This document shows positions 1-5,424 of a stretch of 10,627 nt of DNA, piece by piece. The notes below the pieces were generated by a model. The model saw only the letters and a program-made list of their open reading frames with translations. It had not been told where the DNA came from and ran no database searches. The stretch is from contig URLR01000064.1 of assembly GCA_900548815.1 (NCBI GenBank), positions 1 to 10,627 on the forward strand. Reading direction: 5' to 3'. The translations under genes and the position numbers were made by a program. This DNA comes from an uncultured Collinsella sp. (GTDB lineage: Bacteria > Actinomycetota > Coriobacteriia > Coriobacteriales > Coriobacteriaceae). The stretch's first letter is position 1. Each line of letters begins with the position of its first letter.

Positions 1-51
1 GCGCCCTTGAAGTTGAACGTCAGATTGTCCAAATGCGGCCCGCGCAGCGTC
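1..51 (+). repeat. Partial copy (right arm) of a dispersed palindromic repeat
   Basis: Bases 1-27 are identical to 1652-1678, and bases 28-51 match 1679-1703 with a few substitutions and one indel. In the second copy this stretch is the right arm of a ~116-base hairpin, so this is the right half of the same element and the left half lies outside the window. It is followed, as in the second copy, by a small hairpin with a GGTA loop that abuts the stop codon of a minus-strand gene. What is seen is the repeat. That it is one member of a larger genomic family is inferred. Confidence 0.85.
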
Positions 52-56
52 GGCCC

Positions 57-84
57 GTTACGGCGTTTGGTAAAACGCCGTAAC
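57..84. terminator. 12-bp perfect hairpin with GGTA loop at the 3' end of the RGG-tail gene
   Basis: GTTACGGCGTTT (57-68) pairs perfectly with 73-84 around a 4-base GGTA loop. It touches the stop codon (84-86) of the minus-strand gene, so it lies at that gene's 3' end. There is no clear T tract on either strand, so it may be a weak terminator, an RNA 3'-end protection stem, or the terminal hairpin of the neighbouring repeat. The matching hairpin at 1710-1733 keeps the loop but changes three stem pairs in a compensated way. Confidence 0.55.
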
Positions 85-887
85 TAAAAACGGTTACCGC
101 GGAAGCCGCCGCCGTTGCGGCCGCCACGGTCGCCACCACGACCGCCGCGGTCGTTACCACGGTTACCGCCGAAGCCACCACGGTTGCCGCCGCGATCGCC
201 ATAGCCACCACGGTTGCCGCCAAAGCCGCCGCGACCGCCACGGTCGCCGCCACGGCCGCCACGGTCGTCACGGCCGCCGCGAGGACCGCGGTCCTCGTCC
301 AGGCCCATGGCGACGAGCGGAGCGATAACCTTATCGAGAGCGGCCATCAGCTCGGTGGCCTCCTCATAAGAAAGCTCGGGCAGGAGCTTCTCCTTCTTGT
401 TGGCAAGCTCGACCAGGCCCTCAGCGGCATCCTCGGCGGCGAAGACAACAATCTTGCGCATATCGCCCTCGGCGTCGTCGATGCGGCCGACCAGATCGGC
501 AGCCTCGGCCTCGGCCATCAGGCCATCGAGCTCACGGAGGCGCATGCCCAGCAGGTCGGACATTTCCTTCTGCTCCATCTTGGGCTTGAGGTCAAGAAGC
601 TTGATGGCGCGCTCGATGTTCGCCATGCGCTCGGCCTTGGCCTCCTCCTCCTTGGAAATAGCAAAGCGACGGCTACGCAGCAGGCGGGCGGCCTTCTGCA
701 TCTTGTCCATCAGCTCTTCGTCATCGTAATCAACGGCGGCCTCGACAACCTCGGCCTCCTCCTCGGCGGAAACCTCGTCAGCAGCCTCAACCTCGGCAGC
801 TTCGGTCTCCACGGTCTCGACTGCCTCAACCTCGGCAGCCATGGTCTCGTTCTCGGTCTCGTTCATGATCTCTTCGTTCTCGGACAT
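84..887 (-). CDS. MarR-like winged-helix protein with acidic N-terminus and RGG-rich C-terminal tail
   Basis: This 267-residue protein has three parts. Residues 1-60 are dominated by Glu, Ala and Val and are probably disordered. Residues ~85-200 read like a MarR-type winged helix: a recognition-helix region around MEQKEMSDLLGMRLRELDGL, a wing-like stretch AEGDMRKIVVF where MarR proteins have DxRxxxVxLT, and a late helix LSYEEATELMAALDKVIAPL like the MarR dimerisation helix. Residues ~200-267 hold about eleven RGG tripeptides with interspersed Asp, Asn, Phe and Tyr, as in RGG-box RNA-binding proteins, and end in RGNRF. The start ATG at 885-887 has AAGGAG four bases upstream. The DNA of the tail is low-complexity GC-rich sequence. 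It likely binds nucleic acid, probably RNA through the tail; target and role are unknown. The winged-helix call is by pattern only, and the gene is not one I can name. Confidence 0.8.
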   Translation of the reverse strand: MSENEEIMNETENETMAAEVEAVETVETEAAEVEAADEVSAEEEAEVVEAAVDYDDEELMDKMQKAARLLRSRRFAISKEEEAKAERMANIERAIKLLDLKPKMEQKEMSDLLGMRLRELDGLMAEAEAADLVGRIDDAEGDMRKIVVFAAEDAAEGLVELANKKEKLLPELSYEEATELMAALDKVIAPLVAMGLDEDRGPRGGRDDRGGRGGDRGGRGGFGGNRGGYGDRGGNRGGFGGNRGNDRGGRGGDRGGRNGGGFRGNRF

Positions 888-901
888 GAGACTCCTTCTT
901 A

Positions 902-978
902 GCCCTCTCGGGCATCATCGCCCCATTCGCGGGGCCCGTCGCGCACTCTTTGCGCTTTAAACATTCATGCCTCTCGGC
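902..978 (-). promoter_or_regulatory. Leader with four small hairpins upstream of the RGG-tail gene
   Basis: Between 902 and 978 there are four short hairpins in a row: 902-913 (GCCC/GGGC), 920-935 (GCCCC/GGGGC), 941-955 (GCGCA/TGCGC) and 969-978 (GCC/GGC). On the minus (gene) strand the first and last have GAGA loops, a GNRA tetraloop. The array would lie in the 5' untranslated leader of the gene at 84-887, the innermost hairpin ending four bases before its ribosome site. No confident promoter hexamers were found upstream. The wider intergenic stretch 888-1101 also holds a 12-bp palindrome GCGACATGTCGC (1045-1056). Confidence 0.4.
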
Positions 979-1044
979 AAAACGTCCATTAGTTTATGGT
1001 GTTGCCATCCAATCTAGCTGCAGAATCTATGTGCACACATTAAT

Positions 1045-1056
1045 GCGACATGTCGC
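1045..1056. promoter_or_regulatory. 12-bp perfect palindrome upstream of the first deformylase-like gene
   Basis: GCGACATGTCGC is a perfect dyad located 45 bases before the start codon at 1102, in a place where an operator could sit. No cognate regulator is evident, and a 12-bp palindrome can occur by chance in GC-rich DNA. Confidence 0.25.
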
Positions 1057-1101
1057 GGTATCATGGCCTGAACCAAACGTATCCACCTTAAGGAGCCCGC
1101 C

Positions 1102-1512
1102 ATGATTAAGCCCATCATGAAATCCGAGTTCTTTTTACGCCTGCCTTCCGAAGACGCGGAGCCCGACGACGCCGTGATCGGGCAAGACCTCCTGGATACG
1201 CTCCATGAGCATGAACACGAGTGCGTGGGCCTCGCCGCCAATATGATCGGCGTGCGCAAACGCATCATCTGCGTAAAAGACGGCAGCAAGTCGCTGCTCA
1301 TGTACAACCCGCAAATTCTTGAGCAGGTCAACGCTTATCAGACGAGCGAAGGATGCCTCTCGCTGATCGGCGAGCGTCCCTGTACCCGCTATCGCCGCAT
1401 TAAGGTTGAGTATCTGGACGAGAACTTCGTCCACCGCATCAAGAACTTCTCGGGCTACACCGCCGAGATCATCCAACACGAAATCGATCATTGCAACGGC
1501 GTCGTTATATAG
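1102..1512 (+). CDS. Short peptide-deformylase-like protein (motif I Gln replaced by Met)
   Basis: This 136-residue protein belongs to the peptide deformylase family, cytoplasmic metalloenzymes that remove the formyl group from nascent proteins. Motif II is intact (EGCLS, metal ligand Cys85) and motif III is intact (QHEIDH, His126, Glu127, His130). Motif I reads CVGLAANMIG instead of GxGLAAxQxG: the first Gly is Cys and the glutamine that stabilises the transition state is Met48. The protein stops six residues after HEIDH, shorter than typical 150-190-residue enzymes. The start ATG has TAAGGAG six bases upstream. It resembles the protein encoded at 8989-9408 (shared MIK start, QDLxDT, LAANxIG, Cys85 at the same position). 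Activity is uncertain because of the Met substitution. Confidence 0.85.
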   Translation: MIKPIMKSEFFLRLPSEDAEPDDAVIGQDLLDTLHEHEHECVGLAANMIGVRKRIICVKDGSKSLLMYNPQILEQVNAYQTSEGCLSLIGERPCTRYRRIKVEYLDENFVHRIKNFSGYTAEIIQHEIDHCNGVVI

Positions 1513-1524
1513 TTCCGCGAGTCA

Positions 1525-1545
1525 AGGAAAATGATCTGTTTTCCT
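1525..1545. terminator. Weak hairpin downstream of the first deformylase-like gene
   Basis: AGGAAAA (1525-1531) pairs with TTTTCCT (1539-1545) around a 7-base loop, 13 bases after the stop codon at 1512. The 3' arm supplies a TTTT stretch but no longer T run follows, so termination is possible but weak. The rest of 1513-1738 is occupied mainly by the long palindromic repeat. Confidence 0.35.
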
Positions 1546-1587
1546 CCGTCCCTAATGGACCATGATAACGACGCAGGCTGAGTATAC

Positions 1588-1703
1588 GACAGCGAGCGAG
1601 CCGCATTTGCACCAAGGTGACGTGAAACGAAAGGGCGCTGACCTTCTGGTCGCGCCCTTGAAGTTGAACGTCAGATTGGCGTGAATGCGGCTCGCGCAGC
1701 GTC
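1588..1703 (+). repeat. Full copy of the ~116-base palindromic repeat (candidate structured RNA)
   Basis: The two halves fold onto each other along almost the whole length. The outer arms are GCGAGCCGCATT (1596-1607) with 1684-1695, the middle stem is TGACGT (1618-1623) with 1668-1673, and the inner stem AAGGGCGC plus GACC closes on a TTCT loop at 1644-1647. Non-canonical positions are patterned: tandem G.A/A.G mismatches at 1624-1625 with 1666-1667 and at 1629-1630 with 1660-1661, a GG/GA internal loop at 1616-1617 with 1674-1675, and G.T pairs at 1609.1682 and 1608.1683. The wobbles and sheared-type G.A pairs exist only if the plus strand is the RNA. The right half is repeated at 1-51. It lies between two convergent genes and has no good ORF of its own. 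Confidence 0.8.
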
Positions 1704-1709
1704 AAGCGG

Positions 1710-1733
1710 TCCGCCGTTCGGTAGAACGGCGGA
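1710..1733. terminator. 10-bp hairpin with GGTA loop at the 3' end of the XRE-AlaA gene
   Basis: TCCGCCGTTC (1710-1719) pairs with 1724-1733 around GGTA. It lies six bases beyond the stop codon (1739-1741) of the minus-strand gene. It is the counterpart of the hairpin at 57-84, with the same loop and position and three compensated base-pair changes. No T tract is present. It may be a 3'-end structure of the mRNA or part of the repeat unit. Confidence 0.55.
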
Positions 1734-1738
1734 ACTAG

Positions 1739-3259
1739 TTACGCTTGGCGGTAATGATCGAAGAAGTCGGCGAGGTCTTCGAGGGACTCTTTGAGTACTT
1801 CCATGCGCGGCAGGTACACGATGCGGAAGTGATCGGGCTCGGCCCAGTTAAAGCCGCCGCCGCGCGTGATCAGAATCTTCTTCTCGTGCAGCAGGTCGAG
1901 GGCAAACTGCTCGTCATCGGTGATGTTGAACTTCTTAACATCCATCTTGGGGAAGATGTAGAACGCCGCACGCGGCTTAACCACCGAGATGCCGTCAATC
2001 TTGCTGAGTGCCTCATACACAAAGTTGCGCTGCTCGTAGACACGGCCGCCGGGACGGATGTAGTCGTTAACGGACTGATGGCCACCGAGTGCCGTCTGAA
2101 CGATCGACTGAGCCGGCACGTTGGAGCACAGGCGCATGTTGGAGAGCATGTTGATGCCCATGATGAAGTCGCTCATGCAGCGCTGGTTGCCCGAAAGCAC
2201 CATCCAGCCAATACGATAGCCCGCGATCATGTGCGACTTGGAAAGGCCGCTAAAGGTAACGCAGGGCAGGTCGGGAGCGAGCGAGGCAATCGAGACGTGC
2301 TCGTAGCCGTCCATGCACAGGCGGTCGTAGATCTCATCGGCAAAGATCATCAGCTGATGCCTGCGTGCAATCTCGACGATGCCCTCGAGCACCTCGCGCG
2401 GATAGACAGAACCCGTGGGGTTGTTGGGGTTGATGATGACGAGGGCTTTGGTCGCGCTCGTAATCTTGGACTCCATATCCTCCAGGTCGGGATACCAATC
2501 CGCCTGCTCATCGCACAGATAATGTACGGGATGACCGCCAGCAAGGGTAGCGCACGCCGTCCAGAGCGGATAGTCGGGGCTGGGGATCAGAATCTCGTCG
2601 CCATTGTCGAGCAGCGCGTTCATCGAAAGCTGAATGAGCTCGGACACGCCGTTGCCCGTGTAGATATGCTCCATCTGAACGTTGGGCAGGCCTTTGATCT
2701 GCGAATACTGCATGATCGCCTTGCGCGCGGAGAACAGGCCACGCGAGTTGGAATAGCCTTCGCAGTCGGGCAGCTGCTGGCGCATGTCCTTGATGACCTC
2801 ATCGGGCGTGCGGAAACCGAAGGGCGCCGGGTTGCCGATATTGAGCTTGAGGATGCGCTCGCCCTCGTCCTCCATACGGGCGGCCTCGTCGACGACGGGA
2901 CCGCGCACGTCATACAGGACGTTATCGAGCTTGGTGGATTTAGAAAAAGTACGCATGGTGGTGCTCCTTGCAATTTGAGCTGAGGGATGGGGTTCGGGTT
3001 TGGAATCGTTGCGGGGTGATGATGCCTCGCCTTGATCGGCGTCGCCGGCAAGCAGCCAGGTAACATCGACCTCCAAAATACGGGCGAGCAGCTCAGCCAC
3101 ATCGCGCCGCGGGATCGTCTTGCCGCTCACATATTGGCTCATCTGACTCTTGCCGAGTTTTTTGCCGAGCATCTCCGATGCGCGGATCACGTCCGACTGG
3201 CGAACGTCGCGATCGGACATAGCCTGTCGCAGGCGATCGCTAAACGTCTCTTGGGCCAC
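1739..3259 (-). CDS. alaA: XRE-type helix-turn-helix domain fused to AlaA-type alanine aminotransferase
   Basis: The C-terminal 405 residues closely follow E. coli AlaA (glutamate-pyruvate aminotransferase, PLP-dependent fold type I). They have KLDNVLYDVRGPV near the start, KLNIGNPAPFGF, GNGVSELI, PSPDYPLW, NPNNPTG, FADEIYD, the Schiff-base lysine in SGLSKSHMIAGYR and the late arginine in FRIVYLPR. All catalytic signatures look intact, so it should make alanine from pyruvate and glutamate. Ahead of it lie about 100 residues with an XRE/Cro-like helix-turn-helix (SDRLRQAMSDRDVRQSDVIRASEMLG ... KSQMSQYVSGKTIPRRDVAELLARILEV) and a short Pro/Ser linker. I chose GTG at 3257-3259 (506 residues) because AAGGAGG lies five bases upstream. 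The longer reading from ATG at 3308-3310 starts inside the operator palindrome and has no ribosome site. An internal ATG at 2954-2956 has its own AAGGAG and would give the enzyme alone. The domain likely autoregulates through the sites at 3281-3362. The symbol applies to the enzyme part. Confidence 0.9.
   Translation of the reverse strand: MAQETFSDRLRQAMSDRDVRQSDVIRASEMLGKKLGKSQMSQYVSGKTIPRRDVAELLARILEVDVTWLLAGDADQGEASSPRNDSKPEPHPSAQIARSTTMRTFSKSTKLDNVLYDVRGPVVDEAARMEDEGERILKLNIGNPAPFGFRTPDEVIKDMRQQLPDCEGYSNSRGLFSARKAIMQYSQIKGLPNVQMEHIYTGNGVSELIQLSMNALLDNGDEILIPSPDYPLWTACATLAGGHPVHYLCDEQADWYPDLEDMESKITSATKALVIINPNNPTGSVYPREVLEGIVEIARRHQLMIFADEIYDRLCMDGYEHVSIASLAPDLPCVTFSGLSKSHMIAGYRIGWMVLSGNQRCMSDFIMGINMLSNMRLCSNVPAQSIVQTALGGHQSVNDYIRPGGRVYEQRNFVYEALSKIDGISVVKPRAAFYIFPKMDVKKFNITDDEQFALDLLHEKKILITRGGGFNWAEPDHFRIVYLPRMEVLKESLEDLADFFDHYRQA
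2954..2969 (-). promoter_or_regulatory. Internal ribosome site and ATG for a stand-alone AlaA
   Basis: On the minus strand AAGGAG (2964-2969) is followed after seven bases by ATG (2954-2956), in frame with the fusion. Translation from here gives MRTFSKSTKL..., which lines up end to end with the N-terminus of E. coli AlaA (405 residues). This suggests an ancestral alaA start preserved inside the fused reading frame, and possibly two protein products. Confidence 0.65.
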
Positions 3260-3280
3260 TAGAACCTCCTTGCTGGCAAA

Positions 3281-3362
3281 GTTCAATTTATAGAACACGA
3301 ATTGAACCATGGTTCAATTTAGCAAGCAGTATAACGCCGTACCTCATTCGTAAGTTCAATTT
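3281..3362 (-). promoter_or_regulatory. Operator/promoter region of the XRE-AlaA gene: GTTCAATTT sites and 20-bp palindrome
   Basis: A perfect 20-bp palindrome AATTGAACCATGGTTCAATT occupies 3300-3319. The 9-mer GTTCAATTT occurs three times in direct orientation (3281-3289, 3312-3320, 3354-3362) and once inverted with one mismatch (3299-3307). Direct copies are spaced 31 and 42 bases apart, close to whole helical turns. On the minus strand the sites overlap a plausible promoter: TTGAAC at 3312-3317 as -35 and TATAAA at 3287-3292 as -10 (19-base spacer), leaving a leader that contains the AAGGAGG ribosome site. This is the expected layout of an autoregulated XRE gene. Binding by the XRE domain is inferred. 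Confidence 0.65.
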
Positions 3363-3421
3363 CATAAGAAAACGTACCGAACTCCGAGATTTGCCCAAAG
3401 CGGACAATGACGTGCACACGT

Positions 3422-4279
3422 TTAGAGGTATTCAAGGAATCGAGCAGCGGCAAGAGAAACGTCAGCCGTGCGATATATCGCATTGATCTGCCGATGGGGA
3501 TGTCCCTCGAGTGGTCGCACGGCAACATCGAACTGACAGCGGCGCAAGATGAGCGCGGGAAGAATGCTCACGCCCAAGCCGTCCTCGACCATAGCCATAA
3601 TCGCATAGTCATCCCAAGTCGACAGTTTTGAGCGCACCGCCAGTCCCGCTCGACGAAACAACGGCGTAATCTCGTCATCGGTGCCGCGTTCTAGCAGAAT
3701 AAACTGCTCGTTGGCTAAATCGGCAAGAGAAACGACCTCCGCCGTGGCAAGCAAAGAGTCTGCCGGCACTACTGCCATCAACTCGTCGCGCACCAAAGAC
3801 CGCGATGCCATGCCGTTTTCTCGGGGCTCACGCGGGATAAAGCCCAGGTCGCAGCGGCCTTCCGCCACCCATTGCTCAATCTCGGAGTAATCACCCATCA
3901 GCAGCTCGTAATCGACATCCGGATGATCGGCGCGAAAGCGCGCAATCACCGGCGGCAGCACGTGGGTCGCCACGCTCGAAAACGTACCGATGCAGATTTT
4001 GCCGCGCATGAGCCCGCGCATCTCATCCACGCGTCGCTGCAGGCGGCCAAACTCCTCGCATAACGCCTCAACCGCAGGCATAACTTGCCGTCCATCGGCA
4101 GAAAGTACTACGCCCTCGCGACTGCGGTCGAGCACCTTAAAGCCCCAGTCGGCCTCGAGATCGGCCACCATGCGGCTCACGCCCGACTGCGAATAGCTCA
4201 GGCGCTCGGCGGCGCGCGTAAAACTGCCGGCGCGCACGGTCTCGAGCAGCACCTGCATCTTTTGAATATTCGTTTCCAC
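3422..4279 (-). CDS. LysR-family transcriptional regulator
   Basis: About 285 residues with an N-terminal winged helix-turn-helix (IQKMQVLLETVRAGSFTRAAERLSYSQSGVSRMVADLEADWGFKVLDRS) typical of LysR proteins, a linker helix, and a C-terminal periplasmic-binding-protein-like effector domain (CIGTFSSVATHVLPPVIARFRADHPDV ... DLGFIPRE ... MAMVEDGLGVSILP). I chose GTG at 4277-4279 because GGAGG lies six bases upstream. The longer ATG reading from 4300 has no ribosome site. It is transcribed divergently from the EamA permease, the usual LysR arrangement with a regulated neighbour, so the permease is the likeliest target. The effector is unknown. Confidence 0.9.
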   Translation of the reverse strand: METNIQKMQVLLETVRAGSFTRAAERLSYSQSGVSRMVADLEADWGFKVLDRSREGVVLSADGRQVMPAVEALCEEFGRLQRRVDEMRGLMRGKICIGTFSSVATHVLPPVIARFRADHPDVDYELLMGDYSEIEQWVAEGRCDLGFIPREPRENGMASRSLVRDELMAVVPADSLLATAEVVSLADLANEQFILLERGTDDEITPLFRRAGLAVRSKLSTWDDYAIMAMVEDGLGVSILPALILRRCQFDVAVRPLEGHPHRQINAIYRTADVSLAAARFLEYL

Positions 4280-4324
4280 GGCACCCCTCCACCTTTGCAT
4301 GAGTTTTTGTCATGTTATCCATGC

Positions 4325-4330
4325 ATTATA
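4325..4330 (-). promoter_or_regulatory. Consensus -10 box for the LysR gene
   Basis: TATAAT on the minus strand, about 46 bases upstream of the GTG start at 4279. No good -35 hexamer is present at 16-18 bases. The dyad at 4352-4368 lies where a -35 element or LysR site would sit. Confidence 0.45.
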
Positions 4331-4351
4331 TTCGCTTTTCTTCTAAAGCCA

Positions 4352-4368
4352 GTTCACCCATAGTGAAC
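4352..4368. promoter_or_regulatory. LysR-type T-N11-A dyad in the divergent lysR/eamA intergenic region
   Basis: GTTCAC (4352-4357) and GTGAAC (4363-4368) form an inverted repeat with a 5-base centre. The core TCACCCATAGTGA fits the T-N11-A pattern recognised by LysR proteins. It lies upstream of the LysR -10 box and about 30 bases before the permease start, suited to control both. Confidence 0.55.
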
Positions 4369-4397
4369 ATGCTCGGATATAGAAGGGACGGAAGCGC

Positions 4398-5309
4398 ATG
4401 AACAACGGACTGTTTACGTACTTAGCAGCATTGCTATTGTTTGGCTCCAACGGCATCATCGCCGCCGCCATCGCGCTGCCGAGCTCGGATATCGTGCTAC
4501 TACGCACGTTTTTGGGCGCACTCTCGCTTGTCACCATTCTCGCCATCACCCAACGCCATAAGTTGCAGGCGCCATCTCGCCCCCGCGAAGCCGCAGCCCT
4601 CCTCCTCTCGGGAGCTGCGCTGGGCGCCAGCTGGATTTTTCTGTTCCGCGCCTACCAGACGGTCGGCGTCGGCGTATCCTCGCTGCTGTACTACTGCGGC
4701 CCCATCATTGTCATGGCACTCTCCCCGCTCATCTTTGGCGAAAAGCTGACCGGCGGCAAAATCGCCGGCTTTATCGCCGTTGCTTGCGGTGCTTTTCTCA
4801 TTGCAGCGCAAGGTCTAGGCGGCAATATGCCCATTGCAGGTATCGCCTGCGGCATCGCCTCGGCATTTTGCTATGCGCTGATGGTCATCGCTAGCAAGGG
4901 CGCGCCACACATCGAAGGCCTCGAGAACTCCACGCTCCAGGTGAGTGCCGCCTTTGTGACCGCGCTGGTCCTCACGCTCATCACGCAGGGTGCACCCTCA
5001 TTCCTGTCCGCCGGCGTCGCCGCAGGCATCGATTGGCGCGCCGTCGTCATGCTCGGCGTCGTCAACACCGGCATTGGTTGCCTGCTCTACTTTAGCGCCG
5101 TCGCCAAACTGCCTGTGCAGACCGTCGCCGTTGTCGGCTACCTCGAGCCGCTTTCGGCGGTCGTGTTCTCCGCCGTCCTTTTGGGCGAAGCCATAACACC
5201 GGTCCGTCTGATGGGTGCCGCGCTTATCATCGGCGGCGCGATTTTTTGCGAACTCGCCGGCAAACGCGCAAGCGCCAAGGCTGGCATAGCCCAGACAGCA
5301 CGTGCTTAA
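4398..5309 (+). CDS. EamA-family (DMT superfamily) inner-membrane permease
   Basis: A 303-residue, very hydrophobic protein with about ten predicted membrane helices arranged as two homologous five-helix halves, as in EamA/RhaT drug-metabolite transporters. Typical signatures are the early LLFGSNGIIAAA and LRTFLGALSL, the RAYQTVGVGVSSLLYYCGPIIVMALSPLIFGEKLT end of the first half, and the repeated form YFSAVAKLPVQTVAVVGYLEPLSAVVFSAVLLGEAIT in the second. Members of the family export amino acids or other metabolites; the substrate cannot be read from the sequence. The ATG has only a modest ribosome site (GGAAG). It is divergent from the LysR gene and probably controlled by it. Confidence 0.9.
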   Translation: MNNGLFTYLAALLLFGSNGIIAAAIALPSSDIVLLRTFLGALSLVTILAITQRHKLQAPSRPREAAALLLSGAALGASWIFLFRAYQTVGVGVSSLLYYCGPIIVMALSPLIFGEKLTGGKIAGFIAVACGAFLIAAQGLGGNMPIAGIACGIASAFCYALMVIASKGAPHIEGLENSTLQVSAAFVTALVLTLITQGAPSFLSAGVAAGIDWRAVVMLGVVNTGIGCLLYFSAVAKLPVQTVAVVGYLEPLSAVVFSAVLLGEAITPVRLMGAALIIGGAIFCELAGKRASAKAGIAQTARA

Positions 5310-5343
5310 AAGCCCCTGTTTTGAAATGCTACCTACGTACATA

Positions 5344-5367
5344 AATAATCCCCAGCTGGGGATTATT
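5344..5367. terminator. 24-bp perfect palindrome between the permease and kup
   Basis: The two 12-base arms (5344-5355 and 5356-5367) are perfectly complementary, with core TCCCCAGCTGGGGA. As RNA it forms a 10-bp stem with an AGCT loop, 34 bases after the permease stop, followed by an AT-rich stretch without a T run. It could be a terminator for the permease. As it lies immediately upstream of a -10-like TATAAC (5374-5379) on the plus strand, it could instead be an operator for kup. Confidence 0.45.
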
Positions 5368-5424
5368 GTCTAATATAACCTGATGTGCCAAACTGCTCTT
5401 GTATGTATAAAGACGGCATAAAGA

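Noticed and set aside
20..271. Ala/Val-rich open frame overlapping the RGG tail
   Set aside because: It is the alternate-frame reading of the low-complexity RGG repeats and runs through the terminator hairpin.
100..290. Tandem repeats resembling a CRISPR array or minisatellite
   Set aside because: Periodicity comes from degenerate RGG/GGN codons in a coding frame; there are no uniform repeats separated by unique spacers.
1588..1703. Retron, integron attC or transposon end as explanation of the long palindrome
   Set aside because: No reverse transcriptase, integrase or transposase gene is present in the window, no target-site duplications were seen, and the same element recurs at gene 3' ends.
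1505..1705. 66-codon minus-strand open frame across the palindromic repeat
   Set aside because: It lies almost entirely within the hairpin structure, has no ribosome site and no recognisable product.
1745..2983. 412-codon open frame on the plus strand opposite the aminotransferase
   Set aside because: Antisense to a highly conserved AlaA coding sequence; composition is typical of a codon-bias shadow.
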